Source: Romanomermis culicivorax (lineage: Eukaryota > Nematoda > Enoplea > Mermithida > Mermithidae). Taken from it: a stretch of 64,000 bases of DNA. Below, in pieces: positions 34,701 to 46,700 of the stretch; position 1 is the stretch's first letter; every line of letters begins with the position of its first letter. The notes under the pieces were generated by a model, which ran no database searches, was not told where the DNA came from, and saw nothing but the letters and a program-made list of their open reading frames with translations. Both the position numbers and the translations under genes were made by a program. The stretch spans positions 1,546,930 through 1,610,929 of the forward strand of contig CAWUHX010000039.1 of the NCBI GenBank assembly GCA_963922205.1. Reading direction: 5' to 3'.

Positions 34701-37700
34701 TGCACAGTCGCGAATGTCATACGCCCAAATCCAAGTAGCTGGCGTATCAGAAAAATAATGCTCCATGAGCAGTTCAAACTCTCGACCTGCTGCATACAAT
34801 GCACATCCTCTATTAGCCGTATTGCCTCTGCCATGAAGATGGTTCATAGATTGTGGTTGTGTGGTGGTGGTGTATCTGAGGCATGCCACATAATAAACAA
34901 CCAGACACACCATTACAACATGGTGTAGGTGTTGCCATCTCGACCCATGGATGCAACAAAAGTCGCATGCTTTGTAGCTTGAATTGGCTACCATGCTGCA
35001 TCATGAGAGATACAAGGTTCGTCCTCAGTCCACTCATCATTAACAAAAATTGGTCCACTCCAAAGTCCGGCTATGTCTGTCTACTAGCTTGTCATTCGTG
35101 TAAACTAATAAATGAATCAGGGTGATAAAACTCTACTGGCAATCCCACTTTCTGATAGTCAAAGGGTGAACATTGTGGGAAATCGTTCTCTTGTTATTGA
35201 ATCGCTGGCTGTCGCCGTCGAATTTTTCTCTTCATTTCTGTAGCGACTAATGTTCAACATATTGTCTTAGAATTTGATTTTTGCGCGCCCTTTTTGGGAG
35301 CTGTGGCCAACTGTACTCACTACGGGGTGATATGAAAAATGCAGATTGATGCCCCTAAATATGTCATCAACCGCATGCAGGAGACATTGAAAATGTTCAG
35401 ATAAGACGAATGAAAAGATATAAGTCGAATCACTGATACAATTTTCACAATGCTTATGCAATTATGTGCCTCGAAAATGATGCAAAAGATTCCTCTCTTC
35501 AGTGAAAAAATTCGAGACTGCTAGTTTAATGTTACAAAAGAAATTTCAGTTGGCTGATTCAGGCGTATGTTATAAGCTGTTAGAAGGTGCTCTATAGTTG
35601 GAGGCACCCTGTTTCACACCACATGATGTCAGTCGAATGAAGAAATAAAGGTGATCGCACTGCTTTTCCAATACACCAATGGGCATCCACATAACTCTTG
35701 TCGTTTTCCTGTAAATGGATGTAGAACAATCCCTCGATTTCTGAAATTCAACATAAATTTTTTAAACTTTCGATCTCTCATTTGAAGCATATCATTCATC
35801 AACCATCATAGCTAGGTCAATGAAAATTCGTCGATACTTCGAGCCACATTTTTCTTCTAATTCATCTTAAAACGTTATTGGTTAAGGATTTATTCAGACC
35901 CAAATGACAGCGCGGTTTGTGAAAATTTCTACAGCTCCCAAAATGGTATTTTCAAAATGATTGAAATTTTAACACACTTCTGCCTTATCTTATGGGAAAG
36001 TGTCCGGAAAGAGTTTCAAATAAGTTTTTTACTTTTTTTTCCTCTTATCCTGACACTTTAAAATAGCGTGAAAAGTGTAAAGAACGAGATCAGAAAAATT
36101 GTTTTACACAAAATTATAGTCAAGAGTATGAAAGTTCCAAGCTGATTTTCAGATATGATTAAATTTCAACTTATCATAGTCAAGATCGAAGTTTTCAGAA
36201 ACTGCATCTTAACTTTGTAATAGTGGTTCTGTGGATGATCAGGGCGTGTGCCCTGAGTGGACTGAGTGCTGCGTACTGTGAAAGATGAACACTACTACGC
36301 TTATCACTTGGCATTCATGTGACGACCGTATTTTATAGATAAAATTTTCTCTATTGCAGGTAAGATGTTCTCTGAAACCAATCCGGAAGTTCATTCGGTG
36401 ACATACGGACAACGCCAATATGGTGCAAAAACGTTTTGCGACGTTGGTCTGACTTATTTCCCTGCAAAGAACACAGAATTATATGATGCAATCAAACTTC
36501 AAGGTAGCTATTACAATACCAATGCTTTCTGTTTCTTTAAACACATCCATTAGTTTTGATAAGCAAGTAATGAATAAACACAATGTCTACAGTATTCTAG
36601 AGTATTGAAATGAAGAGGAATGTGATCATAGTTTTGTTGAGTGACGAGCGAATCAAGAAAAGCTTGTGCCCTATCAATTGGTGTCTAATGTGCTAACCCA
36701 AAATTTCCTGACAGCCTGGAAGAGGTCAGGTCAGCAGCTTCCTGGATCAAATCAGATGCACCTTAAATCCTGCACACCAGTGTTCTAATGACCACTGCCA
36801 CTAAGTAGTCTAATCTAAAATTTCCACAAACAGTTCTTTACTCTCCTGTTGATTGAGGAATTTCATCATCATAAATTGAATTCCTGTGATTGCTGAATTC
36901 TCTTATTCATGGTTCGATTAGAATCATTGTTTCCACTTCCAGATTGTCCCCCAGCGCAACAAGGAGCATGCCGTGTTTCTCGTAAGTCACTTTTTTCAAT
37001 CAATATGACATTATCTACATCAAAATGTGTCATGCTACTTTATAGAAAGTCGTTTGCCGCTCAAATATCCCACAAATGTGAATTTAGTTTACTATACTTC
37101 ATCGACGAATAGCATCGGTAAGACATCTTGCTGTCGAAAAAAGGATTTCGACCTCAAGATCGGATTCCTTCAGGTTGCTACATTCCGTCGAATCATATTA
37201 TTTTTAATGGATATGACAACCACGGCAAACAATGTATTACTTTCGAAGCTGGTGAAAATCTAATCAGTGGCAAGGATTCGGCCGAAAGGGATGAACAAGA
37301 TTTCAGGAGGCATTACATGGCAGGTCAGTAAGCTTTAGAAATGTGACTTCATCTAGGGAGGAATTCTATTTTATTAGAAAATTTTAAATCGATGAGTGAA
37401 TACAGTATTAATTGTCAATATAGTACTAAATTGTTAATACAATATCAAATTGTCAATACAGTATTACAATGTAAACACAGTATTGAACTGTCAATATAAT
37501 ATTTAATTATCGATATAGTATTAAATTTTCAAAGCAGTATTAAATTGTTAACACAGTATTGAATTGGACATCAACTAAAATTTATATTTCTTCACAAACA
37601 AACATTGATTCTAATGGCCCGAAAACTACAGCTCACATGATATAACTTGTATAAATAGAAGTCCCTACATGATACTAAAATATTTTGTACTGTTCCGGGC

Positions 37701-40700
37701 AAGATCATTATTCAAACTGAAGAGTTAAAGCTGGGTTTTATTTTTTTAATCAAATGCCTACAGAATAGCATGATATAAAATCATATTGATTTTGAACTTT
37801 GTTTCGTAATTAGTAAAACCATATCTATATAGTATTTACAGAGAATTTTTCAACGACTATGATCAGTTTTTTATTGCACCCCAATCTTGGATAGTTCAAA
37901 GTGATGCAGTAAATAATGTGAAATTGCAGATGAAAAACTACCAATTCTGATTAACAAACTTTAAAACCTGATTCTCCACATATTTTGGGAAACTTTTACT
38001 GATTAGTAAATAGATTAGGAGCTATCAAATTCAAACATTAATCAATTAAAAGAGTAGATTAGCATTCCTAATTCAATTTCGGGCTACCTGTCTTCGATTT
38101 ACAAATTTTCCATAGATTCTCCAGAACTTAACTTTTGATAATCCACTATTAAAATCTGAACCATATACGTTTTCGATCGTGGGTGATCCAATATTTTCAT
38201 GAAAAATAAAACGTTCATCATCAGCTGAAATAAAATCATACTGCTTATTTACAAAAAATAGTTCATCAATTTCCGTAAATTCCACGTGAATAACTGACTC
38301 GAACATTCTTTTTCGTGGTTTATTTTCTCATTTTATATAAGAAGTGTATACTGTGCATTTCTATGCCAAAATTGTCAAAAAAGCAGCCATTTTATTTAAC
38401 GCTTGATGACAAACTGTGTTCAAATTAATAAAGCAGTCTATGGTCTGTTTTTTTCAAATGCAATTTTTTGGGTAAGAGTTGAAAGCAAGCGCTGCATGTG
38501 CTGCATACGTTCAACTCGATCCATTATCAAATCAAAAGTATGAAATTATTCTGCTTAAAACCATCGAATACTGCGCTTTAACAAAACAAATAGCATCCTG
38601 CAACCCATGGGGCCGGCTTCATCAAAGAAACTTTAGCACCAGCTGAGCTGCAACTGAAGCTGTATCTTAAAAGCTTAACTTATACACACAAAGTTAAGCT
38701 GCAGCTGAGGTACAGCTTAACGGCTGTGTTGTAACATATAGAGTTAAGCTACAGCTTAAGCTGTAGACCAGCTGGAACTTAAGTTTTTTCGATGAAAGCG
38801 GCCCGTGGAATTATCCGCTTGCTGTTAATACACTAAATATTAGCAGATTGCTTAGAGTAAAAGATTTGTTTTTAACTCATCTTGGAAAAATTTTATTTCA
38901 AAAAACAGACTATAGCATCAAATTAAATCACATACCTTAAAACGATCAAATACTGCAGTTAAAAAACAAATAACGTCCTAATAAACATGGCCTAAATAAA
39001 ATTTTCATTTGAAAAAATAGACTATATTAAAAAAATCGTTCATACTGAACAATAAACACTTCTGACTTTCGAGCTACAATAATCTCCACGTATGACATAA
39101 TACTGACACAAGACGTCAAAAGTTACGGAAATGACCAAACATAAAACCGCAATTAGTTCCACATATCGTTATTGTATCCCTTACAAACCCCGATCCCAAA
39201 AAGGCCACTTCCACCATATCATAACCCAACAACCCAGCAAATATATTTTTGATCAACCAATATTGTTCATAACTCTTTTATAAGGGCTGGATCCCCGCAT
39301 GAATAATTATTATCAATAAGTATCCATGTATATTCTGTACTGTAGCATGGATCAATTTTGCTTTTTGTTTGATTTGTTGTGTTTTCTTCACTTTTTTGTA
39401 TCTGGGTCGGACCTTAACGTATCGGCAACTTATTTTCGTTTGCTTAGATGTGTTTTGATGTATTTATATCCATATTTTTGGTACTTTTGTATACTTTTTC
39501 AATTAATTTTATTTTGTTTATAGTTCAGTTATTGCCTTGATATTTCAGTAGTAGAGCGTTTGTACAGGGGGTACCCAAAAGATACCTCTGTTTTCAAAAC
39601 ATACAGGAAAGTTTGCGGCCTTGACTCTGTGGGACGATACAGGAGATGTAGAAAGTATGATCGACGATGTAATACGATCCCAATTTCGCTTAACTTGCCA
39701 GGCGATACAGGGGTGTAGGTCCGAAGCTTCGGGCGTACTTCCTACATGGAAGTAGAATTCTATGGGTTACCGCTTCAGGTGTACCTTCTACATGGAAGTC
39801 GAATTTTACTTGTTGAAGCTGTTGGCGCACTTTCTACACCCTACCTCATGTTGCCCCGCACGCTTAAGGAAATTCGAATCATATTGGATCATTGACCATA
39901 CTTTCTACATCCCCTGTATCGCCCGGCACGTTACACGAATTTGAATCGTCGGCTATACTTTCTACACCCCTTGTATCGTCCCACACAGTTCACAGTTAAG
40001 GCGGCAAACTTTTATGTATATGTTTTATACAGGGGTATCGTTTGTGTAGCCCCTGTACGGGCCTATATTACTACTTTCGCTTTTCAATGTACAGTTTTTT
40101 ATGTTTCTCTATTTCAGTTTTAATGTCTTTTTTCTCAACAAGCTATTTTTTAAAGTTTTTTTCTTTTTTCCTATATCGGTTGTTTATTGTACTTTTTGCT
40201 AGTTTGTTCCCTTTTATGGTTCTTGTTATTATTTTGTTTGTTCAGTTTTGTTTCACACAGCAACAGAACTCAAACTTTGGATCATCGTCTTATCTGGGTA
40301 AAAATCTTCGAAAAAATGTATGAAACGATTCTTCAGGTGTATTACGTCTTTACGACATGTCCGAAATACCAAGAATCCGTATCGAGCCAAACATATATCA
40401 CTGGAGCTTACTGCGCCAGGATTCGAATGGAGGAACTCAACATTACAGACCACGGCCAATTGGACGACTGCTTCAAGATATAGGTATAGGATATTACCCT
40501 ATATGTTTCGTAGAATATTGTTATAGTGCCTCATTTCCTGCAGAAGCTGCCCTCGGGTACGAGGACGATCCGAAAAGAATTTTTACCATCAATGAGAAGT
40601 TACCAGTACCCAGAGCAGCATTGCAAGTTCATGTGCCCTTGAGCGTGCAGGCTTTTTGTGCAGCCATCGTCGAGATGATACCTTTCTCGCAGGATGAGTT

Positions 40701-43700
40701 GAGGAACAGATTATCACGTAAGAAAAAGTGCTAAATTCCAAGTATAGATTGAAAGTTGACATTAGTCAAGCTTGAACATGCTTGTTAAAAATGTTACCCG
40801 ACCTGCATCGAAATGTCAGTTTCGTATCCTGGACACTGTTCTTACGGATGATAACATGTAATGAGAAATGTAATCAACAAATGAAAAATTCTCTTATTGC
40901 ATACTTACTTAAGAAAGAGTTGCAGTCATAGATGTATAGGGAGAGTGCGACACAAATTTGCCTTCAAAAATGTTCAGAACTCAGACAAAAATTGATTATA
41001 ATGCTTCAAAACTTCGTTTGTAGATGTTTCTCAGTGTCTTTTTTCAGCTCAAGCAAAAAGTAAATCTTTTTTTACAATTTTTAAAATTTTTACATGAAAT
41101 TTAAGTCTTCATATTGTCAAGTCTTAAAGCGAACTGATCCATTTTTAAATCACACCTATTTTTATGTTTGTTTGCAACATTTATTTGGGGAAAATTTACT
41201 TCTATATTTGATATTATGAAAAACCCTCCAAAAATGGGGTTTGTTAGGCAACTGTGGGGTCAACACTATGCAACAGTTCTGACCACAGGCTAACAACAAC
41301 AACAACAACCACAAAACTCTCCCAGACGTTTCACCAGATACTCGCCAGAACTTTCACTAAACCTCAGGCAGAACACCTTGGCACGTACCGCAGGAGTTCC
41401 TACCCAAGTCTCCAATCCTGACCTTATAAACTCCTTCCCCTACGCTCACAGAACAATACACTTATGGGTTCAAGTTGTATTGGGTAGCTAGTGGCGACGC
41501 CAAAGTAACAATAATAAACAAAAATATTGTAGAAAGGCGATGGCGGCGTCACTCCATAAAAACAAATAAATCTAACACTGACTAACAAACAGAAAAACCG
41601 CGAAACAGTGGCAGAAATAACCTATGCAAATTTATCATTTCTTTTCGCCACTTTTCGCCGCGTCCAACCGCCTGCGCACCGACGCTGGAAGCTGAACACG
41701 TGCACCTGAACCCACCTCAACATCCCTCCGCCCTCAAAACCGACCAACGGGAGGTGAAAACCTTTCTGCAGCCTGAGTCTCATACTGAGGCCCCGACTGC
41801 ATAACAGTTTTCCCCTCGGAAAACAAATTTTTGGGGCTACCCCCTCCAAGATGTGATCCAGCCCCTACCAGGTCCTTCAGGTGATGGCGACCTTGACCAA
41901 TCCATTCGGCAGGGCACTCCCTTTCGGGCTACCGGAAACGATCACGAACGTAGTTCAGCCTGGACTTTGACGTCGATCTGTGCCTAGATCCGGGGCATCG
42001 CCGTTCCTCTTCTCCCATTTCCTGGTTTTTACAGCTTCGGTGATGAGGTGTCCCAGGTGCGCTTCCTCCACGGTCGGCCGCTCGCCACGTCGCTCCGTCC
42101 AATACAAATCTACTCAGTAAAAAAAAACATTTTCTATAAAATACTTCAAATATCTAATTACGAAAATTTTATAAATGCAATTAAAATTTTCACGTCTTCA
42201 TCTTTTTCAGGCCCTGAAATTAAACGAGAAAAAATATGAGGGCTATACACGCCCGAAATAAGATGGACGGAAAGACGAATTTCGCCGGGCAACTTTTGGG
42301 CACCGGAAACGAGAAAAAATTTAAAATTTAAAGCAACAATAAAACGAGATAATATATTTTTTTTGTATTTTGTATTTTATTTGTGTTTTTGTATTTTTGT
42401 GTTTTTGAAATAAAATTTGTACGAAATAACGAATTTTGGTCCAAAAGTGATGCGGCTATATGAAATTATTGTTGCCCGCCGCCACCATAACCGCCTGTCC
42501 CTGACCCCAGCCTCGGCCATATCGCCCTTCAGTTCCCCTCTGGTACGAGCCCTGAGTGGAACTTACAGAAGATACTCCAGAAGCTGAGGTACTCGACCTA
42601 CCTTGACTTTGCCGTCAGATCAACACCTTGATTTTTTCTACCTGCATCATTAACATTCCAGATGGCGACCAGATCTGTAACCAAGTTGTATCCAACGAGA
42701 AGCATGTCCGAATCTAAGAGCTCATGAATGAGCGTCCATTCCTTCGGCATGATTGTCGTAGTATCTACAACAAAGGTGTCTCCAGTTACCGTCGAGAAGC
42801 TAATGACTCTCGCGAACTCCTTCCCTTTTGGGTTATCAACCCCAGAAGTCGCGAAAACCTTACTCACGTACTCTTGAGTAACTTTCTCGGTATCAAAACC
42901 GATAATTGGCTGTCCTCGAAACCTGCTCACCTTCAGGATTTCGATCATCTCAGCCACCTTACCTATTTCGACCAATTTCGGTTCCGTCAATTCCAACGGA
43001 AATCTCCCGAAATTCGTGGCGAACCACCGTTCCAATTCGCCGACTCTAACAATGCGCTTGACATTGTAGTCTAAAAAATTCAGGCGAAATGTTTACAACT
43101 TTTTAATGGAAATTTCTCGAAGCGGACACACATCGGTTAGACTCTACCTTCACCACAGATAGTAAGCACAAATAGGAAAGAAGAAAAAAAAATTGCAAGC
43201 AGGGGAAAATAAGGTACCACACATATATTGGGTTAGTGTTGGCAGATAGTTAAACACAAGTGCGGCCCCGACTTCTACCTTATACGGGAGTACACGCACA
43301 GACCACCTGCGTCTTCCATCAATCGACTGCTAGCCGTCTCAATCCAACGCCCAAAACGGCCTATCCAACCAATAAATTAAGAATTTCCAAGAAGAAATTT
43401 GAAAATATATTTACTAATTTACCCAAAATGTGGAAATTCGTAGAAAATTAAATTAAGATGGAATTTAGAAATTTAAATAAATTTTGAAATTATCTACCCC
43501 TAGTCGACTAGTTGCTACGCTCCACTTCTTCCCCATAACATAGACGAATTTATTCAACTCGCTATGTGTGTAGAGGAATAATGCAGTTTCGCAAAAAGTC
43601 CAAAATTTTTTTTTTTTTTTTTTTGCGCTACGGGTAGCTTTGCCACACTTTTTCAAGTTGACAGAACAAATTTGTTCCCACTAAACTTTTACAATTGTCT

Positions 43701-46700
43701 AGGCCTTCATCTAGACACCCGTGGGCTATGACATCCTGCTTTGCCCAATAAATTTTTAAAATTGACTAAGTTTAAAACTTAAGTTGCTTACCATCGACTA
43801 GGAAATACCGATTATTCTGCCGCACCTGCGGCTGACCGTAGGTCACGTGGGGGTCCGTGACCAGGTATTGTTTCGTCCGGCGTCCATTGGGGGGCCTGGA
43901 CATTTCGACCGCTTCTTTCTCAAATTCTTCGAATTCCGCGCTATCAATTTTCGAAAATTTTTAATAATTTTTTATAAGAGCTGAAAAATCGACAAAGTTT
44001 CCGCTTTCGCTACTTTTTGTCTATTTTCACTCTAAAACTCAGCGGTTTTCCCAATTCTTCCAATATTCACAGAATTGGGGGGCAACAACTACTTATTTCC
44101 TCGGAAAAAATTAATCGGACTCGGGAAAATTTAAAATTTAGGGCTGCGAAAAAATGTAAAAAATTTAAGATTTTTGCGAAGAGTTGTTTTTTACCAAAAA
44201 TTTTGAAAATTTAAAGTTTTGGGCGAGATAAATTTAAAAATTTGCAATAAATACCTTGAATAAATACAAATAATTACAATATGTATTCTGACTGGTTCGA
44301 AACAAATGATCCAGCCTGGTCCTGGATAGTAGCAGCCTGAATTGCTGATCGACTAGTTGATGCAGGTAGCATCAACTGAGGCTGCCTTTGCAATTGGATG
44401 CCTTGCTCTCTAACTCTGCAGAATTCCCTGTATCTCTCAAATTCTGGGTCATACCCGTACATTTGATCTTCTTCGGGGAATCCTACATAATAGGCACCCC
44501 TTCCTCTTCCTCTAAATCCAAATTGAGGTCCACCTCTACCTCTGAAACTTCCTCTATATGAAGCATTCCTATCACCACCATAATACTGATTAGGCATGCC
44601 ATGGTTAAATCCACCGCGTTGCTGTTGCTGACGCCGGTATGCTAATGTCTTACACTCCTCCGTAGCATGTGTATTATTCTTATGATAAATGCAATAGGGT
44701 CTCTGCTGCTTCAACTGCTTCTGCTTTTCAGCAGACGCAGCCTTCACAGTAGTCAACTCTTTTAAGGCTTCACTCTGAGTAACTTGTAATTTATCTACTT
44801 TCTGAACCAATTGTAGCCACTCCTTTGAGAGAATAGCTAGAAAAGACTCCTTGGCCTGCTCCTCGTTAGACTTTTTGACATCACGAGGCGACGGACCAGG
44901 TAGCATCTCTTCCCCATTCTCCTCACTTCTCTCCTCTTCCACTGCCTTTTGCAACTGATTTTGTGGTCTTGACTTCGTTTGGTTATACTTTTTAGTACTT
45001 CCATACGGAGCATTCCCAACAAAAGCAATTTCCGGGCATATCTCCTCCGCTACAACTTGATTCACTACTATCGGTTTATCCTTGGCTCCAAAAGTAGTAA
45101 AAACATTCTTATATTTCTTATCAATCTGAGTTACGGCGTATGCAAGGTCTTGCCAAGTTTTCATCGATGGCAATACGTCCTGCAACTCCGTCTGATACAA
45201 CGGACTACTCTTATAAATGAAGGCATTAATAATATTCTCTTGCCTTACTTGATCACTCTGATCTGCGTAGACCAGATCCACATGATTACTCAACCTTTTT
45301 AAAAACTCCAAGGCTGACTCGCCTTCTTCCTGTTTCATATTAAACAACTCCCTTTTGAGCATCGTCAAATCATAAGTCGGCGCGAGATACTTTAAAATAT
45401 TTCTCCGCGCTTCTGTATAACTTGAGGATGTTCTCGCTATCCTCCTCGCTGTGTTCTGAGACAACCTTCTCAAACACTCCTTTTTCACTTTATCAGCCGT
45501 ATTCTCCAGAAATTCACTTTCCAGATCAGTAAAAAATTTCAAAGCCTCCGTCGGCTTTATAGTATCATGTAAAGGTCTATGTTTCAAGGCCTTTACCACA
45601 TCTCTCACATCAACTTCAACACTTGAGCTAGAGTTCGAAGTAGATGAACTGCTATTCTCACTATCTGAGTAATGTCTACTTCTAGCTCTAGATCTGTGAG
45701 ATCTCTTTCGACTCTTTGACTTTCTCTTTCTTCTCCTCTCAGGGCTAAGGTCAGCTCTATTTGCGGTATCTCTCCAAGGAGTAGGACGAGAAAACCTATC
45801 CTCTCCCTGGGACGATTCGTCGCAAATAGTCACCTTCCTTTCCCTCGACCTCCTATTCTCTGAGTAACCGTAGGCATTCGATTGTGCTTGTTCAGCATTC
45901 CTCGAACTCTGCGGCTCCTCAGTCCAACCTCTATCTCTAGCCGAATATTTGTCTCTATCATCTTGAGACCTGACATAAACTTCCGAATGAACCTCTCTCT
46001 TAGGTTCACTAACTCTCTCAACTCTATTCTCAAGGTAAGAAGACTCACCTATCTTCCTCCGTTGATCATCCTCCATTTCCTTTTCCTTAATTTGCGCGCT
46101 TTCGATTACTTTGATCAATAACTCGACCTTCTTCTCCAGCGCGTTAATTCGTACGTCCTTGGGATCGACTCGATCCCTCTGCTCCTCTCGCCGAATAAAA
46201 TTCGCCATTTCGGGGTCGTATCGCCTCGAATATTTGTCGTCGTATAAATCGGCCGGCGCGTCCTCGTAATACTCGTCGTAATTCATGTCCACCATGTTTG
46301 ACCTCCACGCCGGTTTCCATTTCCGTCTAATCTCCTCCAGCGTCTCGGCCATCGGATGGACCAACTTCGAGGGCGACGTCGGTCTCTCCTTCTCAAAGGT
46401 CTGCTGACCTCTGACACTACCACTTACAGTAGTTTCAATCTCGGCTCTCCTAGCCATCTCAAAACCACTTCTCCTCAAATCTTCTTCAACTCTTGCCATT
46501 TCGGCAATTCCACTCTCTCTCCTTCCTTCAGTCTCAGGCGCCTGTGCTTGAACCTTTTCTACCGCTGCGTGTTCTTCAGCAGAGTCCAGATTCGAAACAC
46601 TAGGTTCATGTGACCTAGGAGGAGTCCTCAACATTTTTCCTACCGGAATACTCATCTTTTTCACTTTTCCGGTATGTGCCTGTAAATAAAACCCAGGAGG

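Noticed and set aside
34263-35125. ORFs on both strands around 34.3-35.1 kb
   Set aside because: Explained by tandem SINE copies; frames overlap on opposite strands and no splice or domain support.
37385-37570. CRISPR-like array of ~22-bp repeats
   Set aside because: Units abut without unique spacers and the genome is eukaryotic; a simple minisatellite.
39762-40123. ORFs with Cys/Tyr-rich translations
   Set aside because: Lie within the inverted arms of the foldback MITE.
40263-40298. Extra exon of the secreted-protein gene
   Set aside because: It has CACAG and GTAAAA borders, but no phase of this segment connects the exon ending at 37323 with the frame needed at 40337; kept only as a possible alternative exon.
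42048-42239. Plus-strand 63-codon ORF inside the LTR element
   Set aside because: Antisense to the element's transcript and without recognisable reverse transcriptase or integrase words.
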